Of a stretch of DNA of 64,000 bases, positions 25,321 to 37,052 are shown in pieces; positions within the stretch are counted from its first letter, which is position 1; every line of letters starts with the position of its first letter. The stretch spans positions 13,089,501 through 13,153,500 of the forward strand of contig JALJCS010000022.1 of assembly GCA_023055355.1 (NCBI GenBank), given 5' to 3'. The translations under genes and the position numbers were made by a program. This DNA is from Agelaius tricolor. Lineage: Eukaryota > Chordata > Aves > Passeriformes > Icteridae. The notes below the pieces were generated by a model, which saw nothing but the letters and a program-made list of their open reading frames with translations, had not been told where the DNA came from and ran no database searches.

Positions 25321-25670
25321 GTGGTGTCACTGAATTGATCAATGTGTGTTGCTCCAAAGAGGTTTTGGTGGTGTCACTGAATTGATCAATGTGTGTTCTC
25401 CAAAGAGGTTTTGGTGGTATCACTGAATTGATCAATGTGTGTTGCTCCAAAGAGGTTTTGGCTTTAATGGTCTCACTGAATCTGATCAATTTGTGTTGCT
25501 CCAAAGAGGTTTTGGCTTTTATTGGTATCACTGAATTGATCTATATGTGTTCTCCAAAGAGGTTTTGGTGGTATCACTGAATTGATCAATGTGTGTTGCT
25601 CCAAAGAGGTTTTGGCTTTAATGGCCTCACTGAATCAGATCAATTTGTGTTGCTCCAAAGAGGTTTTGGC
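25321..25670 (+). repeat. Minisatellite, 46-55-bp units, with higher-order structure
   Basis: Seven units, each containing 'tcactgaattgatcaatgtg' or a variant followed by 'ctccaaagaggttttgg'. Units come in a short form and longer forms ending 'ctttaatgg' or 'cttttattgg'. Units 3-4 (from 25414) recur as units 6-7 (from 25568), giving a second-level period of about 154 bases. Confidence 0.95.
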
Positions 25671-28600
25671 TTCTTGCCTTCAAAGCCACCCTCTCCCTCA
25701 GGAGAACCCTTCAGCTCCACGTGAAGTACTGACCTCCTCCAGCAAGACAGTCTTTGCAAGGCTGAGGTCCATTTTGGAGGGATGGTTTGGACTTTTCAAG
25801 GGTTTTTTTTCTGTATGGTTTCCCCCATTCTGGCTTTCAGAAATCTTCCAACCTCCATGGTTTGGTGATGACTGGTTTTACCCAAGCTCTGGTCACCCAA
25901 GGAAAGCCTTGTTGGGTGAGCAGATGGAGCTCAACCAGGGTTTGAAATGAGCTTCTGGATAAATCTTTTGAGGCAAAGATTTCAACTTTACCCTTCGGGA
26001 AGATCTAAAAAACCTGAGTGTTGCTGGGTGCTTTGAAATACCCAGCTCTGAACTGATGATAGAAGTAAATTGCTATTTTATTTTTAGCTCTATCACAGAT
26101 ATTTTAAGTAGTTCTATTAGATTGCTCATCTGCCTGACCTGCATTTGAAAATGCAGTGAGTTCTCTTTGCAATGCCTGCCTTGTTATATAGTTAAAATAC
26201 TAATTATTCATCTTAAATTTAAACACTTAAGTAAGATGCAATATTAGGATTAAATGTTGCTGTTTGGTTTTAAGTGGCTGGGAAGTGGCCATGTGTTCTG
26301 TCAGTGCCTTGGACTTCAAGGAGAGGTTTTGGAAAGCCTGGGATGTTCATATAATTTCATTTTTAAGAGATTTATCATTCCTGAAGTGGATACAGTTATC
26401 CCTGCCCATGGAGTGGTGATTCCCTGACTTCAATGGAGCAGTTCCCATCGAGGCTGGCTGTGAGTCAGGATTGTGAAGCTGAGCTTTGGCACATAATCTC
26501 CTTGGTTTTAAAAAATACAGTGTTTGTACCACATCTTTCCAAGACAGAGTGATATTAGCAGAGTGGCACTAAAGAAGAACATAGCGGGGGGAGCTAAATG
26601 CCAAAGGAATAGGAAATATACTTTATTTCCAAGGGGAGAGCAAAAGGGAACCAGTTGTGGTTTTTAATTATATAAATAATGTTAAAGGCTAGAATTATAA
26701 TAATTGAAGTTAAAATGTTTTAGGTACTCAGTGGCATGAAATCTGTGCTTTTAAACCCAGACTATATCACAATCACTTGTTTTAAAATCACTTTCATGCC
26801 TTAAAATGTGGCATTTCCTAAATCACAACAGGCTCTTCATTTTTCTCAGTCACTTAGAAGTACATGACAGCCTGTAAAAAATTATTCAATTAATACTTTT
26901 ATCTTTGGAGGCATTCTTATTCCAGATATCAGAGTTGTGCAGTGCTTGTTGTGCAAGAACTCTTCAATGTGCCATCTGTTGATTTTTTTTTTGTTTGGCT
27001 CATGACGAGTGGGTGACTTAACATTAAAATTCCATGTTGTTTGTGAAAAAAACCAAAGTCCCTTTGGAAATTCTGTGTACTGAAACTTGGAGCTCGTTTA
27101 AAAACTGATGCAGAGGTGGATATTCTGGATATTGAGTTCTCCCTGTGGAATTCAGATTTAACAATCTAACTGGGAATTTATTTTTATTTTTTTTTCCTTG
27201 CAGGTGGAGCCTTTTCCTCCAGGATGGCATCAAGGATGGTTCCCAAAGTAAGTTTCCAGTGCAGTGCCTTTGCAGGGAGGTGGCCCCTGGAAGTCCAGCA
27301 TTACAAAAGAGTTCACGTAACATAGTTTGTTTTTTCCCCAGCGCCCAGCAGTCAGGATTAGGAATCCAGTTGACAAGATTGATGCTGCATTGTAAATCTC
27401 TGTAGCTCTGTCATGGTTGGTAACAGGCATCAGTGGACCTTTCCCCAGCACGTATCCATCTGCCACAGAGCATAAATAACAGGACAGAGCTGCTCTCTCC
27501 GTTTTGTTGCTGTTTCCATTCCCTAATAATAAACACCTCCCTGGAAAACAGGCTTAATTTTGAGGCTTGATGCTTCAGTGATGTAAGTGTAGGTCAGTGA
27601 CATTGTAGCAAAATAAGAAACATGGATGTTTATCCAAATATTCAGGCAATTTACTCTGCTGAGAGAAGGGCATCAACACATTGTTAGTCTATAGCTGTCT
27701 CCCTGAAATAGTTGAAATGAACTTTGAAGACACAAATACTCTTTTTTTGTTGTGTGGAATACCTATTTTTGTAACATTAGTGGTTTTCCTCTAGGAAAAC
27801 ACTTCTGGTACAATCACACCTGCATTTCTAACTATTCCTGTTGGCAACTTCTGTCACTGCTCTAAGTGTCTGAATAGTGGCATCTCTTGTGGTTTTAATC
27901 TGCTTTACATAATGTCATGTGGCTTAGGAAGGAGCATTTTGCTGGTTTGTGTTGTTTACCTCTTTTCTACAAGAGCAAATTGGTTTTGTTTTTTAAAACA
28001 GAATGGTTAAGGAAGAAATCCAGGTAAATAAATTATTGCTTCACTTTTTTCTTTTGAACCATCATCTCTTTAGTCACATTTATGCATCTTCCAGTTGCAA
28101 ACACCTTTTAGCAGAGGGAGGGAGAATCCCTGGCTCCCTCTCATTGCAGGCTAGGTGTGATATAGCTGGCAAGTGACACGAAACTAATAATTTATTATCT
28201 AACCTTTTCATTTCCCCCTCTCTCATGTGGAGTTGAAAGGTGCAGCTTGAGCTGTTCGGGGAGTTTTCCCCTTTTGATATGTGGGAAGACAGAAGGTTTG
28301 AGGTAAAACACTCCAGCTCCGCTGTGGGGACTGTGCAGACACTTCCCTGTGCTCTGGATGCATATTAAATATTGATGTCCTGATGTAATTGGTGATTTTC
28401 GGGCTGTTTTCAGTGTGTGATCAGTTTGCACAGCCCCACATTGGGGTGACACCCAGCGTGTGCCTGGCCATGGATTTGCAGGAATCAATTATCACCCGTG
28501 CAATGTGCTGAACAGTTTTTAAGGAGGCTGCTGAAAAGTGCTTTGGGGAAGCAGGCAGATGTGGGAATTTTCCATAATCACTGCCTGTGCCTCCCACTCC

Positions 28601-30110
28601 ATCCCTGACTCTGTTGCAGTGACCAGAGATGAGTTTTGGGTTTGGGTTGGGCTGGAAGGTGGCTGGGCTCTGGGTGACCAAACCTCAGGATATATCCATG
28701 TTTAGGAATTTGGGTGGGGGCTTGTGGTTCTTCTGACAATGTGGCAGTTTTTGTATTTCATTAGAAAACTCTAAATGTCATTCTGCTCCTCGCTGAATTC
28801 CTGGCAGTTAAATTTGAAGTTAGTAAATGGATTCTTGTACTAACCCTGATGCTTTGCTCTGTTAATAGTGAAACCCTTGTCCTGACTCGAGCAGGGATGG
28901 ACAACTGTAGGAAAATCCAGATGTGTGTGTGCCAGGACTATACTCTTGTATTTTTATACAGATCTTTGCAATGCCTCTTCTGTCTGTATTTATTTCCCTG
29001 TATTTTGTGTTTTTAGTGAATCCCTAATACACATTTTGCTGCTCTGTTCACTTCAAAAATGTCAGCAAAATTCTTTCCTCACACACAGCTCGGATTCCTG
29101 ACTCTCCTTCAGCTTAAGGAGCACTATTAATGGTTTTGTTCATATTGCTTAGATTTATTTTGTTACTATTCTCCAGCTCCTACTCTTCAGGTAGACCTAT
29201 TTTGGTATTATAAAGAATGATGGATTATATAGGAAAGTTTCTTTTGAAGCACTCCTGATATTGTGCAATGCACTTGGGGGTCAGCTACACTTGACTGATG
29301 CATGATTTATCCCATGTCCCTGCCACTTCCTGAGATAAAGCTGCTATTTTATCAAAAATGCCAGCAAGTGTGATTTAGAATTTATACCCCTCCTTTTTCA
29401 AATAATTGTTCTGATTACTTTCTGGCATGGCAATAAAATGATAAAGGTAATTGCACACAAATGTGAGATAGCACCAAAATACAATAAAATTAACCTGAAT
29501 TAGCTTGACTTGTCGATGAGAAGTATTTATGAAATGTATTTTTGCAATAAGGGAGACTGATATTATAGCTGGAAGGTGAGTTATTGCCTTAATGTAATAC
29601 TGTTTGAAATTTAAAAAAGAGACTGTTACAGTTGAGGGTGATTGTGCCTTTGAAATTAAGTTGAAGTGATTCTTATAATTGGCAGCAATAATGCATTGGG
29701 AAGGTAATATCTTTTATTGTGTTATGCCTAGTTGCATTATCTTTTATTTAGCTGGTCCTGACTCCAGCTCTGCAGAGAAGACAAGCAGGAGCAGATCAGG
29801 AATTTTGTGGATTTACGTGATAAAAACTTAAAATGTTACCCAATATTAAAGTCATTCTTCTGCTCTTTTTTTTTTTTTTTCATTTTTTAGCCCATTTTCA
29901 GTTCCCCTGAACCTGACACAAGGCTCATTTGATTAAAATTTCATCTGTTTTCCTTGTATTGGAGTAGTTGCCATGTATTTACATCAGGCTGAGCCTGTAA
30001 GAGCCGAGCACTCCAGGCTCACTGTGTCAGGTGCTGATTTGGGCAGTGAATTTTGTATTTCCGTGTGCCTCTTACAGAAAAGTGTGAACTCACTCTTACA
30101 GCAAGCCCCT
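25671..30110. other. Single-copy DNA with one microexon candidate
   Basis: About 4.4 kb of AT-rich, T/G-biased DNA without recognised transposons. Short T runs occur at 26983-26992 and 29868-29880. A candidate microexon at 27204-27247 is listed separately. No other gene signal. Confidence 0.5.
27204..27247 (+). other. Candidate 44-nt exon
   Basis: Preceded by a long polypyrimidine tract and TTGCAG (27181-27203) and followed by AAA|GTAAGT (donor at 27248), both close to consensus. It is open in all three frames; possible peptides include WSLFLQDGIKDGSQ and VEPFPPGWHQGWFP. None is a protein I recognise. It lies on the strand that skew suggests is transcribed. It may be a noncoding or alternative exon, or chance. 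Confidence 0.3.
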
Positions 30111-31275
30111 CAATGGTTTTCAAGGAGGAGATCCTCAAATCCCAGAATCCCTGAGGCTGGAAAAGCCCTTCCAGCCCAGGGAGTCCCAGCTGTGCCCCAT
30201 CCCCACCCTGTCCCCAGCTCTGAGTGCCACCCCCAGGTGCCACCTGCAGGGATGGGCACTGCAACCCTCCCTGGGCAGTTCCTGAGCCCCCTTTGCATGG
30301 GGAAATTCCTGCTGTGCCCACCCTGAGCTGCCCTGGCCCAGCCTGAGGCCGTTCCCTCTGCTCCTGTCCCTGTGCCCTGGAGCAGAGCCCGACCCCCCCG
30401 GCTGTGCCCTCCTGGCAGGAGCTGTGCAGAGCCACAAGGGCCCCTGAGCCTCCTTTGCTCCAGGCTGAGCCCCTGCCCAGCTCCCTCAGGGATTCTGCAG
30501 CCCCTGCCCGGCTCCTCAGGGATTCTGCAGCCCCTGCCCAGCTCCCTCAGGGATTCTGCAGCCCCTGCCCAGCTCCCTCAGGGATTCTGCAGCCCCTGCC
30601 CGGCTCCTCAGGGATTCTGCAGCCCCTGCCCAGCTCCCTCAGGGATTCTGCAGCCCCTGCCCGGCTCCCTCAGGGATTCTGCAGCCCCTGCCCGGCTCCC
30701 TCAGGGATTCTGCAGCCCCTGCCCGGCTCCCTCAGGGATTCTGCAGCCCCTGCCCAGCTCCTCAGGGATTCTGCAGCCCCTTCCCAGCTCCCTCAGGGAT
30801 TCTGCAGCCCCTGCCCAGCTCCCTCAGGGATTCTGCAGCCCCTGCCCGGCTCCCTCAGGGATTCTGCAGCCCCTGCCCGGCTCCCTCAGGGATTCTGCAG
30901 CCCCTGCCCAGCTCCCTCAGGGATTCTGCAGCCCCTGCCCGGCTCCCTCAGGGATTCTGCAGCCCCTGCCCGGCTCCCTCAGGGATTCTGCAGCCCCTGC
31001 CCAGCTCCCTCAGGGATTCTGCAGCCCCTGCCCGGCTCCCTCAGGGATTCTGCAGCCCCTGCCCAGCTCCTCAGGGATTCTCCAGCCCCTGCCCAGCTCC
31101 CTCAGGGATTCTGCAGCCCCTGCCCGGCTCCCTCAGGGATTCTGCAGCCCCTGCCCGGCTCCCTCAGGGATTCTGCAGCCCCTGCCCAGCTCCGTTCCCT
31201 GCCCTGGCCGTGCTCCAGCACCTCCATGCCCTTCTTGTCCTAAGGGGCCAGAGCTGGGCACAGCACAGAGGGAAT
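30111..31275 (-). mobile_element. CR1 LINE fragment expanded by an internal minisatellite
   Basis: Antisense CR1 of a different subfamily from most in this window. The left (3') end is 'aatcccagaatccctgaggc' with 'ggaaaagcccttccagccca'; the middle has 'ggccgttccctctgctcctg' and 'gagcctcctttgctccaggc'; the right part has 'gtgctccagcacctccatgc' and 'ggggccagagctgggcacag'. A 31-bp minisatellite occupies 30476-31195 within it. The element's 5' end is near 31275. Confidence 0.85.
30476..31195 (+). repeat. 31-bp minisatellite inside CR1
   Basis: About 23-24 units of CTGCCC(A/G)GCTCCCTCA followed by GGGATTCTGCAGCCC. Most units are 31 bp; units 2, 5, 10 and 20 lack one base in the CCCTCA part (30 bp). 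The A/G site gives a readable variant map. The unit has no stop and 31 is not a multiple of 3, so two + strand frames stay open for about 280-310 codons. This is an artefact, not a gene. Confidence 0.95.
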
Positions 31276-33877
31276 TGTACTTGTATATAGATAACTAGAT
31301 ATGTAGCCAATACCTTAGACACATCTGGAAAATTAAGATTACTGCACCATGACTTTTCCTTTGCATGAGATTTCATGGATTCATGGAGTATCCTGAGTTG
31401 AAAGGGACTTGTTGAAACTCAACCCAGTAACAACAAAATAGGTTTTTTGGGGGGACCCTCTAATTGTTAAGAGGCAAGATTCTTGATTTTTGATTCTTTA
31501 GTACATTTATTTATTTATCGTTTGGAAACAAATTCCTTAATTATTTTTAAATATATATATTACAATTATAAAAAATCAGTGTTTTATTCTCTCCGACGAT
31601 GTTAAAATATTGAACAACTCAACAAAATATAACATTGCTTTGTAATGCTTCTAAGTGAATCTTCTGCCATAAGATTTCCAGCTTCAAAAATGAGGAGCTG
31701 GAGGACTCAATCCCTTTTGTACATCCTTGGAAGGACAAGAGGGACAATGTGCTTCCCCTCCCCTTGGAAGTGACACCAGGATTCGTGGCTTTTGGGCTGG
31801 TTCCTGGTGGGATTTGCAGGTACTAACTCGGTGCACGCACTTGTTGCCATAATCTGATGATTCCAGGAATATCTGGCACTATCATGTCCACTTTCCCTCC
31901 CCTTGGGGCTCCATTTCTTACACAGTTTAATTAATTATAAAATCTCTTGGCAGCCCCCAGTTTGATGAGATGCCCTGAATAACTCCGTGTTCCCACCATG
32001 ATCGGGAATTTTTAAACCAAATTAACACCGCACTTAATGTCATTCTACTTCTGTGCTGTGTCTAAGTAGAAGCAGAGAATTGTTTGGGTAGGAAAACACC
32101 TCAGAGATCATCAAATGTTATTCTTTGCCTTGTGCCATTGATATCACACGATATCAGTATCCTGATTGATGTATATGTGCTTTATTATGGTATCTATGCT
32201 TTGAGTGCCACGTGGCTGCTGTGCCTGCAGCCCATTTAAATTTCCTGTATAAGTAATAGCTGGGGAAAGATGCAGGATGTGTTTACTTGTTTTTGGAGAG
32301 GTTCTGGAGGAAACAATACAGCAGAATTCCTGTTTGAGCAGCCTGCTGGGGTCTGCTGTTCAAGTACCAGCTCCAGTCCAAGCTTGGCGTGAGCAGCAGA
32401 TGGAGTTGAAAACTGCACTTGTTGAGTGTGGAGCGCAGGAGCTGTAACCCACCTGCCCCTTCCAGGGGAGTTGCAATGGGTTTATTGCAATTGCAGTGCC
32501 CTTCCAGTAAAACCAAGCAGTCAGGGCCAGCCCTGAGTGCTGGGAATTGCTCGTTGCTCCCGTCTGCCAAAGCAGCGACTGAAGGCGCAGCCAAAGAGCC
32601 AGAGGCGACCACTGCTTGGAAAGGCACTTCCCAGCTTGGCATTTCGGGGGCTTCTGGGTGCCATCCAAAGAGGATTAGTAGGATAATGCGATGGGACAAC
32701 AGGAACTTGCTTTTGTTGTCTTTGATTGTTTAATAAAGAATTACGTGTTTGCTCTCCTCGAAGACTTTTGAAATGCCGTGGAAAGCAAATGTTGCTCCAT
32801 GTGAGCACGTATCCCCCTGGTTTTTGGGGGCTTGTGTGAAGTGGGCCTTTGGATAAGAAAAGAGGAGCACTGATTTTGAGTGTTTATGCCAGTGTATATT
32901 TGTATATGTTCAGAATATGCAGTTTGATTCTGTACCTTCACATTTTTATGGGATTAGTTCTTCGGAAGGTAAAGAAATTGCATCACCCCAAACTAACCCT
33001 GGATTTGCTTCCAGTCTGTCTGACATTTCCTTTCCAAACCTCCCCGCGCCAGGAAATGAGGAGGTTTTGTTTTCATACCCTCTGAAGTTACAGGTTTGGC
33101 TTAACCAGGGTTAGATTTACTCAGAGAAGCAGTGAGACACCAGGAGAGCACTGCAGGGTTTCAGTGCAGCTCTTGTTTGAGAGGCTCAGCTGGGGAGGTG
33201 TTTATTGTTCCTGTAGCCAGGAGAGAATTCCATGGACCTGGATCTCCAGTGCTTTTTGCTGGAAAGCTGAAAGTTTGTTTTGGATGCTGCAGGAAGGAGA
33301 AGTACACCCAGCAGAGACTGGGATTGCGGAGGGGGAAGAGGTGCCTTGTGTCCAGGTCAGGGTTGTTCAGTCCACGGGAATGTGCTGCAGGATATAAATG
33401 ACTTGTATTTTAGAACATTAAAGGTAATTTTAAAAGTTGTTGGGTTTTTTTAGCAGGTTGTATTGACAGAATTACATCAGATTAGGTACCGAGAGGATTG
33501 TTTTGTTTCAAGAATTTATTCTTGGGTTTAGGCAACATCTTCTTTTCCTCAAAAAATTAGCTTCTGCCTTAATTTAAAACCTGTGAGGCACTTGGCTTTC
33601 TTTGGACTGACAGTTTTCCATATTTTTGGAGGATGCTGTGAGTGAAGTGTGAGTGGAGTGATACTGGAATTGGGCATTACCTGGTTCAGAATCTGTTTTT
33701 CCATTAAATAATGAGGGGTGTTGGTCAGAGCTCCCTGTGGGTTGCAGAGGGCAGCAGCCATCCCTTGCGTTTTGGACAAGGAGCTTCCCGGCTTTCAGGA
33801 CAATTTTCTCACATTTTCAACTGTCTAGATTAAGGTGTCAAACCCTCAAGGGTGTATTTGGATCAGAACATCCTTAT
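31276..33877. other. Single-copy DNA with two short CR1 remnants
   Basis: Antisense CR1 3'-end remnants are visible at about 31372-31430 ('tcatggattcatggagtatcctgagttgaaagggac') and about 32070-32150 ('agaattgtttgggtaggaaa'). The rest, including 33120-33400, has no recognisable gene or repeat. A short TA run lies near 31548-31560. Confidence 0.55.
31372..31430 (-). mobile_element. CR1 3'-end remnant
   Basis: Carries the CR1 subfamily terminus with 'tcatggattcatgga' (decayed ATTCTATG repeats, antisense) and 'tatcctgagttgaaagggac'. The rest of the element is not recognisable. Confidence 0.7.
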
Positions 33878-34045
33878 CACAGAATTCCAGAATGGTTGGG
33901 GTTGGAAAAAGACCTTAAAACTCATCCAATTCCACCCCTGCCATGGCAGGGACACCTTCCCCTGTCCCAGGCTGCTCCAGCCCTGATGTCCAACCTGGCT
34001 TTGACCACTGCCAGGGATCGTGGGGCACCCACAGCTTCATATTTC
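33878..34045 (-). mobile_element. CR1 LINE 3' fragment
   Basis: Antisense CR1: 'tcacagaattccagaatggt', 'ggggttggaaaaagacctta', 'gccatggcagggacaccttc', 'gctgctccagccctgatgtc', ending at 'gggcacccacagcttc'. Confidence 0.92.
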
Positions 34046-35251
34046 TTTGGAGTTCACACCATTCTATTTAGTTGGAAATCTTAGGGCTCTTTTTTTTTTT
34101 TCAAGAGGAGGAGGCAGCTTTTAGAAAAATTTGTATTTTAGCTTGAAAGAATTCAGACATTTCATAATAAGCAAAAAGACTGAGAATTAAATGTTTCTCA
34201 TTTTCTCTAACTTTTATTCTAGTATAGCAAAGAGATACTAATATTCCAGTATATTAAACTTTCACTATATTTCACTTCAACTTTCAATGTATTTCACTTT
34301 TATTGTGAAAATCCCAACAAACTCTTTCCTTCTTGCTTCCCTGCTGTAAAATTATTTGTAGTACATAAACTCTTTGTTCTCTTGGAACAGTAGCTTTTGT
34401 AAGGTGAAAATATAGATGATTAATCAAGATATTAACAGGAGTAGATTTTTAGATTGTTCTGATTGCATGGATCCTGTCTTCTATTCACAGCCCTTAAATC
34501 TTTCTTTGCCTTGAAACACTAAAAAATGGCTTTTTCCTCTAAAACAAGGCCCAGGAGGTTGGAAAATCACCCTCCACCCTGCACTATATGTGCAGAAATA
34601 CATTACTTTTACTATTAATATCTTTTCCCATATTCTTTACATACAATGGATTGTTTCCTTTCAAATAAACAGGCAGAACCCAGTAAAACAAATACAGGAA
34701 GTTTTAAACTATTAAGGAGATGTGGAGAGAAGTGTAATTCAGTGAAATCCTTGGATGGGTGGCCGGCTGGCATGGGCAGCCTCACCGGTGGCAGAGGCTT
34801 TTTGATACTAAACCATTTTGCAAACATTGCTTTATGATGGATTTTTGCTTTGCCTGATGGGATTTGATAAGGATTTTGTTAGGAGAAGGATGCAAACTTA
34901 CTGCATCAGGGAAAGGTGACTGAAATGAAGAAGCAAATTGCCAAAACTCTGATGTATTCCCCTTAAATTTAAATCCAATATTTGAAGCTTTGATTGAATT
35001 TTAATTCAAAACTTGAGTCAATAGCAAGCAGGTTTGAGATACTCAAAAGAAGGACTCTCTAAGAGTTCAGGCCTGGTGTTTTTTTCTTGTAATTAGGAGG
35101 AAGGAGCAGCTTCCCTGGCATTTATTGATCATCCTCCTCAAACTCAGCAAATGTCTGGGTGTTTGTTTATTGGTGAGTCCCTGATATTCTAGGGCAGGTG
35201 TTTGTGAATTGTAGCTCATTTGTTGATGCAAATGTCAGGACTTCAATGGAA
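34046..35251. other. Single-copy AT-rich DNA
   Basis: Contains T11 at about 34090-34100 and short imperfect repeats of 'tttcact' at about 34258-34305. No gene recognised. Confidence 0.5.
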
Positions 35252-35403
35252 TTTTTAGGATAAATTTGTGGAGAATGGGAAGTGATGGAGGTTTTAGGAT
35301 AAATTTGTGGAGAATGGGAAGTGATGGAGGTTTTAGGATAAATTTGTGGAGAATGGGAAGTGATGGAGGTTTTAGGATAAATTTGTGGAGAATGGGAAGT
35401 AAA
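35252..35403 (+). repeat. 39-bp minisatellite, four near-identical copies
   Basis: Units begin at about 35258, 35297, 35336 and 35375. Each contains GGATAAATTTGTGGAGAATG followed by GGAAGTGATGGAGGTTTTA; the last is truncated. The copies are essentially identical, implying recent expansion or homogenisation. Confidence 0.95.
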
Positions 35404-36764
35404 TGAACAGGGTGGTGCTTGGTCACACCTCTTCTGGGGTGGGTATCAACACCTCCAAGGCAATCACCTGCAGGTAGTGATTCTATTGCATTAATTCATG
35501 CAGAAGTTCAGATTTTGTGGGTTAGAATTCCTATGACTGGTGCAATCTGGGGTCCTCTGACAGTGATTTTGAGTGTTTGAAGGCCATGTGTGGTTCCCTC
35601 CTAGCCCAGCATGGGAGAAAGGTCGGGTGGGAAACCTCCTGAGGCACCTGGGTGGGTTCTTCAGCTCCACAGAAGTGTGAAGAACTAAACAGCATTTCCA
35701 AATGTGCAGCAGTGGCTTGGCTAGAAATGGTGGGAATGGGACCATTTTGTGGTCTGAGGGAAATGGGGGGAAGAATTGCAATGCAATTTCCTGCTGTTGG
35801 TTGCATTTCCATCACACGTAGCTCAGTTAACACTTGGTTAATCTGAAAATGATCAAGAGACCCCTTTCTTGGAGGAACTGGGGCATCTCCCTGATTAATG
35901 CAGGTTTGAAAAAATCCAATTGCAGGATGTGTGAGGCCACATTCGATTTGCCAGCTGAATATGTTATTTTTGCCTCGATTCTCAGAAATATTTGAGGGGA
36001 AAAGAAAAAAATTCGTGAGGGCTTCCATGCTGTAGCCTAATGGAAATCCCCTGTTAAATCAGATGCAGAGGGGATTATTGTTAATATTTTGATATTGGTT
36101 TGGTGGGTTTATATTGTAAAAGCAGAGTGAAGGAAATGGAAAAACCTGTGGAGGGGAGATCCATCAGAGATAGGGCTCTGATGGGAAGGATTCAGTTCTC
36201 CATAATCCTGAAAGGAAAATCAGGGCTTGCTCTCTGGACTTTTCTGGAAAACACAAATTGTTTCCTGGGACAACATGGAGCATGGAAATGCTTTGCTGCA
36301 GATTTAATTTTTTTTTTTAAGCCTTGTTGATTCTCAAGATTTCTCTGCCTTTTCTATTTCTCTGTTCATCATTATGGATATGAATTGAATTCTAGGATGT
36401 CAGGCCAATGTCCAGGGGAGTTTTGGGGGGTGTTAGGAGCAACAGAACATGGAAATATTTGAATTATTTACTGTAGTATGAAAGCTGCTTAATGCAAATT
36501 TAAATAAAATTGAAATCTTCCAGTTTGCTGTATTTAGCAGTCTGGTGAGGTAAACTTAAAAATGTTGCTCCTATGGTTTGATTTCTTTTGGAAAACTCAA
36601 GAGGTTGGCAGGAGAGGTTTCCTGTCTAAAAATCATAATTTTTTTCTTCCCAATATCAAAAATATGAGGTATTTTGTTACAGAATTATAGGTATTGCAGT
36701 GGAAGGGCAGAATGAAGGTGGAGACGATGCAGGAGCTGATCAGAATTCTTCCAATTTTTCATAA
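35404..36764. other. Single-copy DNA
   Basis: No repeat or exon recognised. Confidence 0.5.
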
Positions 36765-36905
36765 ATCATGGAATGGTTTGGGTTGGAAAGGGACTTTAAA
36801 TCCCCCCCAGTGCCAGCCCTGCCATGGCAGGGACACCTTCCCCTGTCCCAGGTGCCCCAGCCCCAGTGTCCAGCCTGGCCTTGGGCATTCCAGGGATCCA
36901 GGGGA
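36765..36905 (-). mobile_element. CR1 LINE 3' fragment (GC-rich subfamily)
   Basis: Antisense CR1: 'catggaatggtttgggttgg', 'gccatggcagggacaccttc', 'ccagtgtccagcctggcctt', ending at 'ccagggatccaggggaaatg', where a second CR1 subfamily begins. Confidence 0.9.
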
Positions 36906-37052
36906 AATGTCCAGCCTGCACCAGCACCACTAAACCCCTGAGGTGCCACATCCTCGTTGTTTTGGAGCACTCAGGGATGGTGACTCCACCACTTCCCCTG
37001 TCAGCCTGTTCCAATGCCTGACAACCCTTTCTGGGAGGAAACTTCTTCTCCT
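36906..37052 (-). mobile_element. CR1 LINE fragment of a second subfamily
   Basis: Antisense CR1 of the subfamily carrying 'accagcaccactaaacccctgaggtgccacatcc', 'cagggatggtgactccacca' and 'gcctgttccaatgcctgacaacccttt'. It lacks its own 3' end and begins where the first CR1 stops, so the pair is a nested or recombinant composite. Confidence 0.85.

Noticed and set aside
25321..25670. CRISPR-like array of direct repeats
   Set aside because: Units are contiguous with no unique spacers, and the window is avian nuclear DNA; it is a minisatellite.
30372..31298. Open frames of about 280-310 codons on + (GILQPLPSSLRDSAAP-like repeats)
   Set aside because: They arise because the 31-bp minisatellite unit has no stop and cycles through all frames; the surrounding sequence is antisense CR1.
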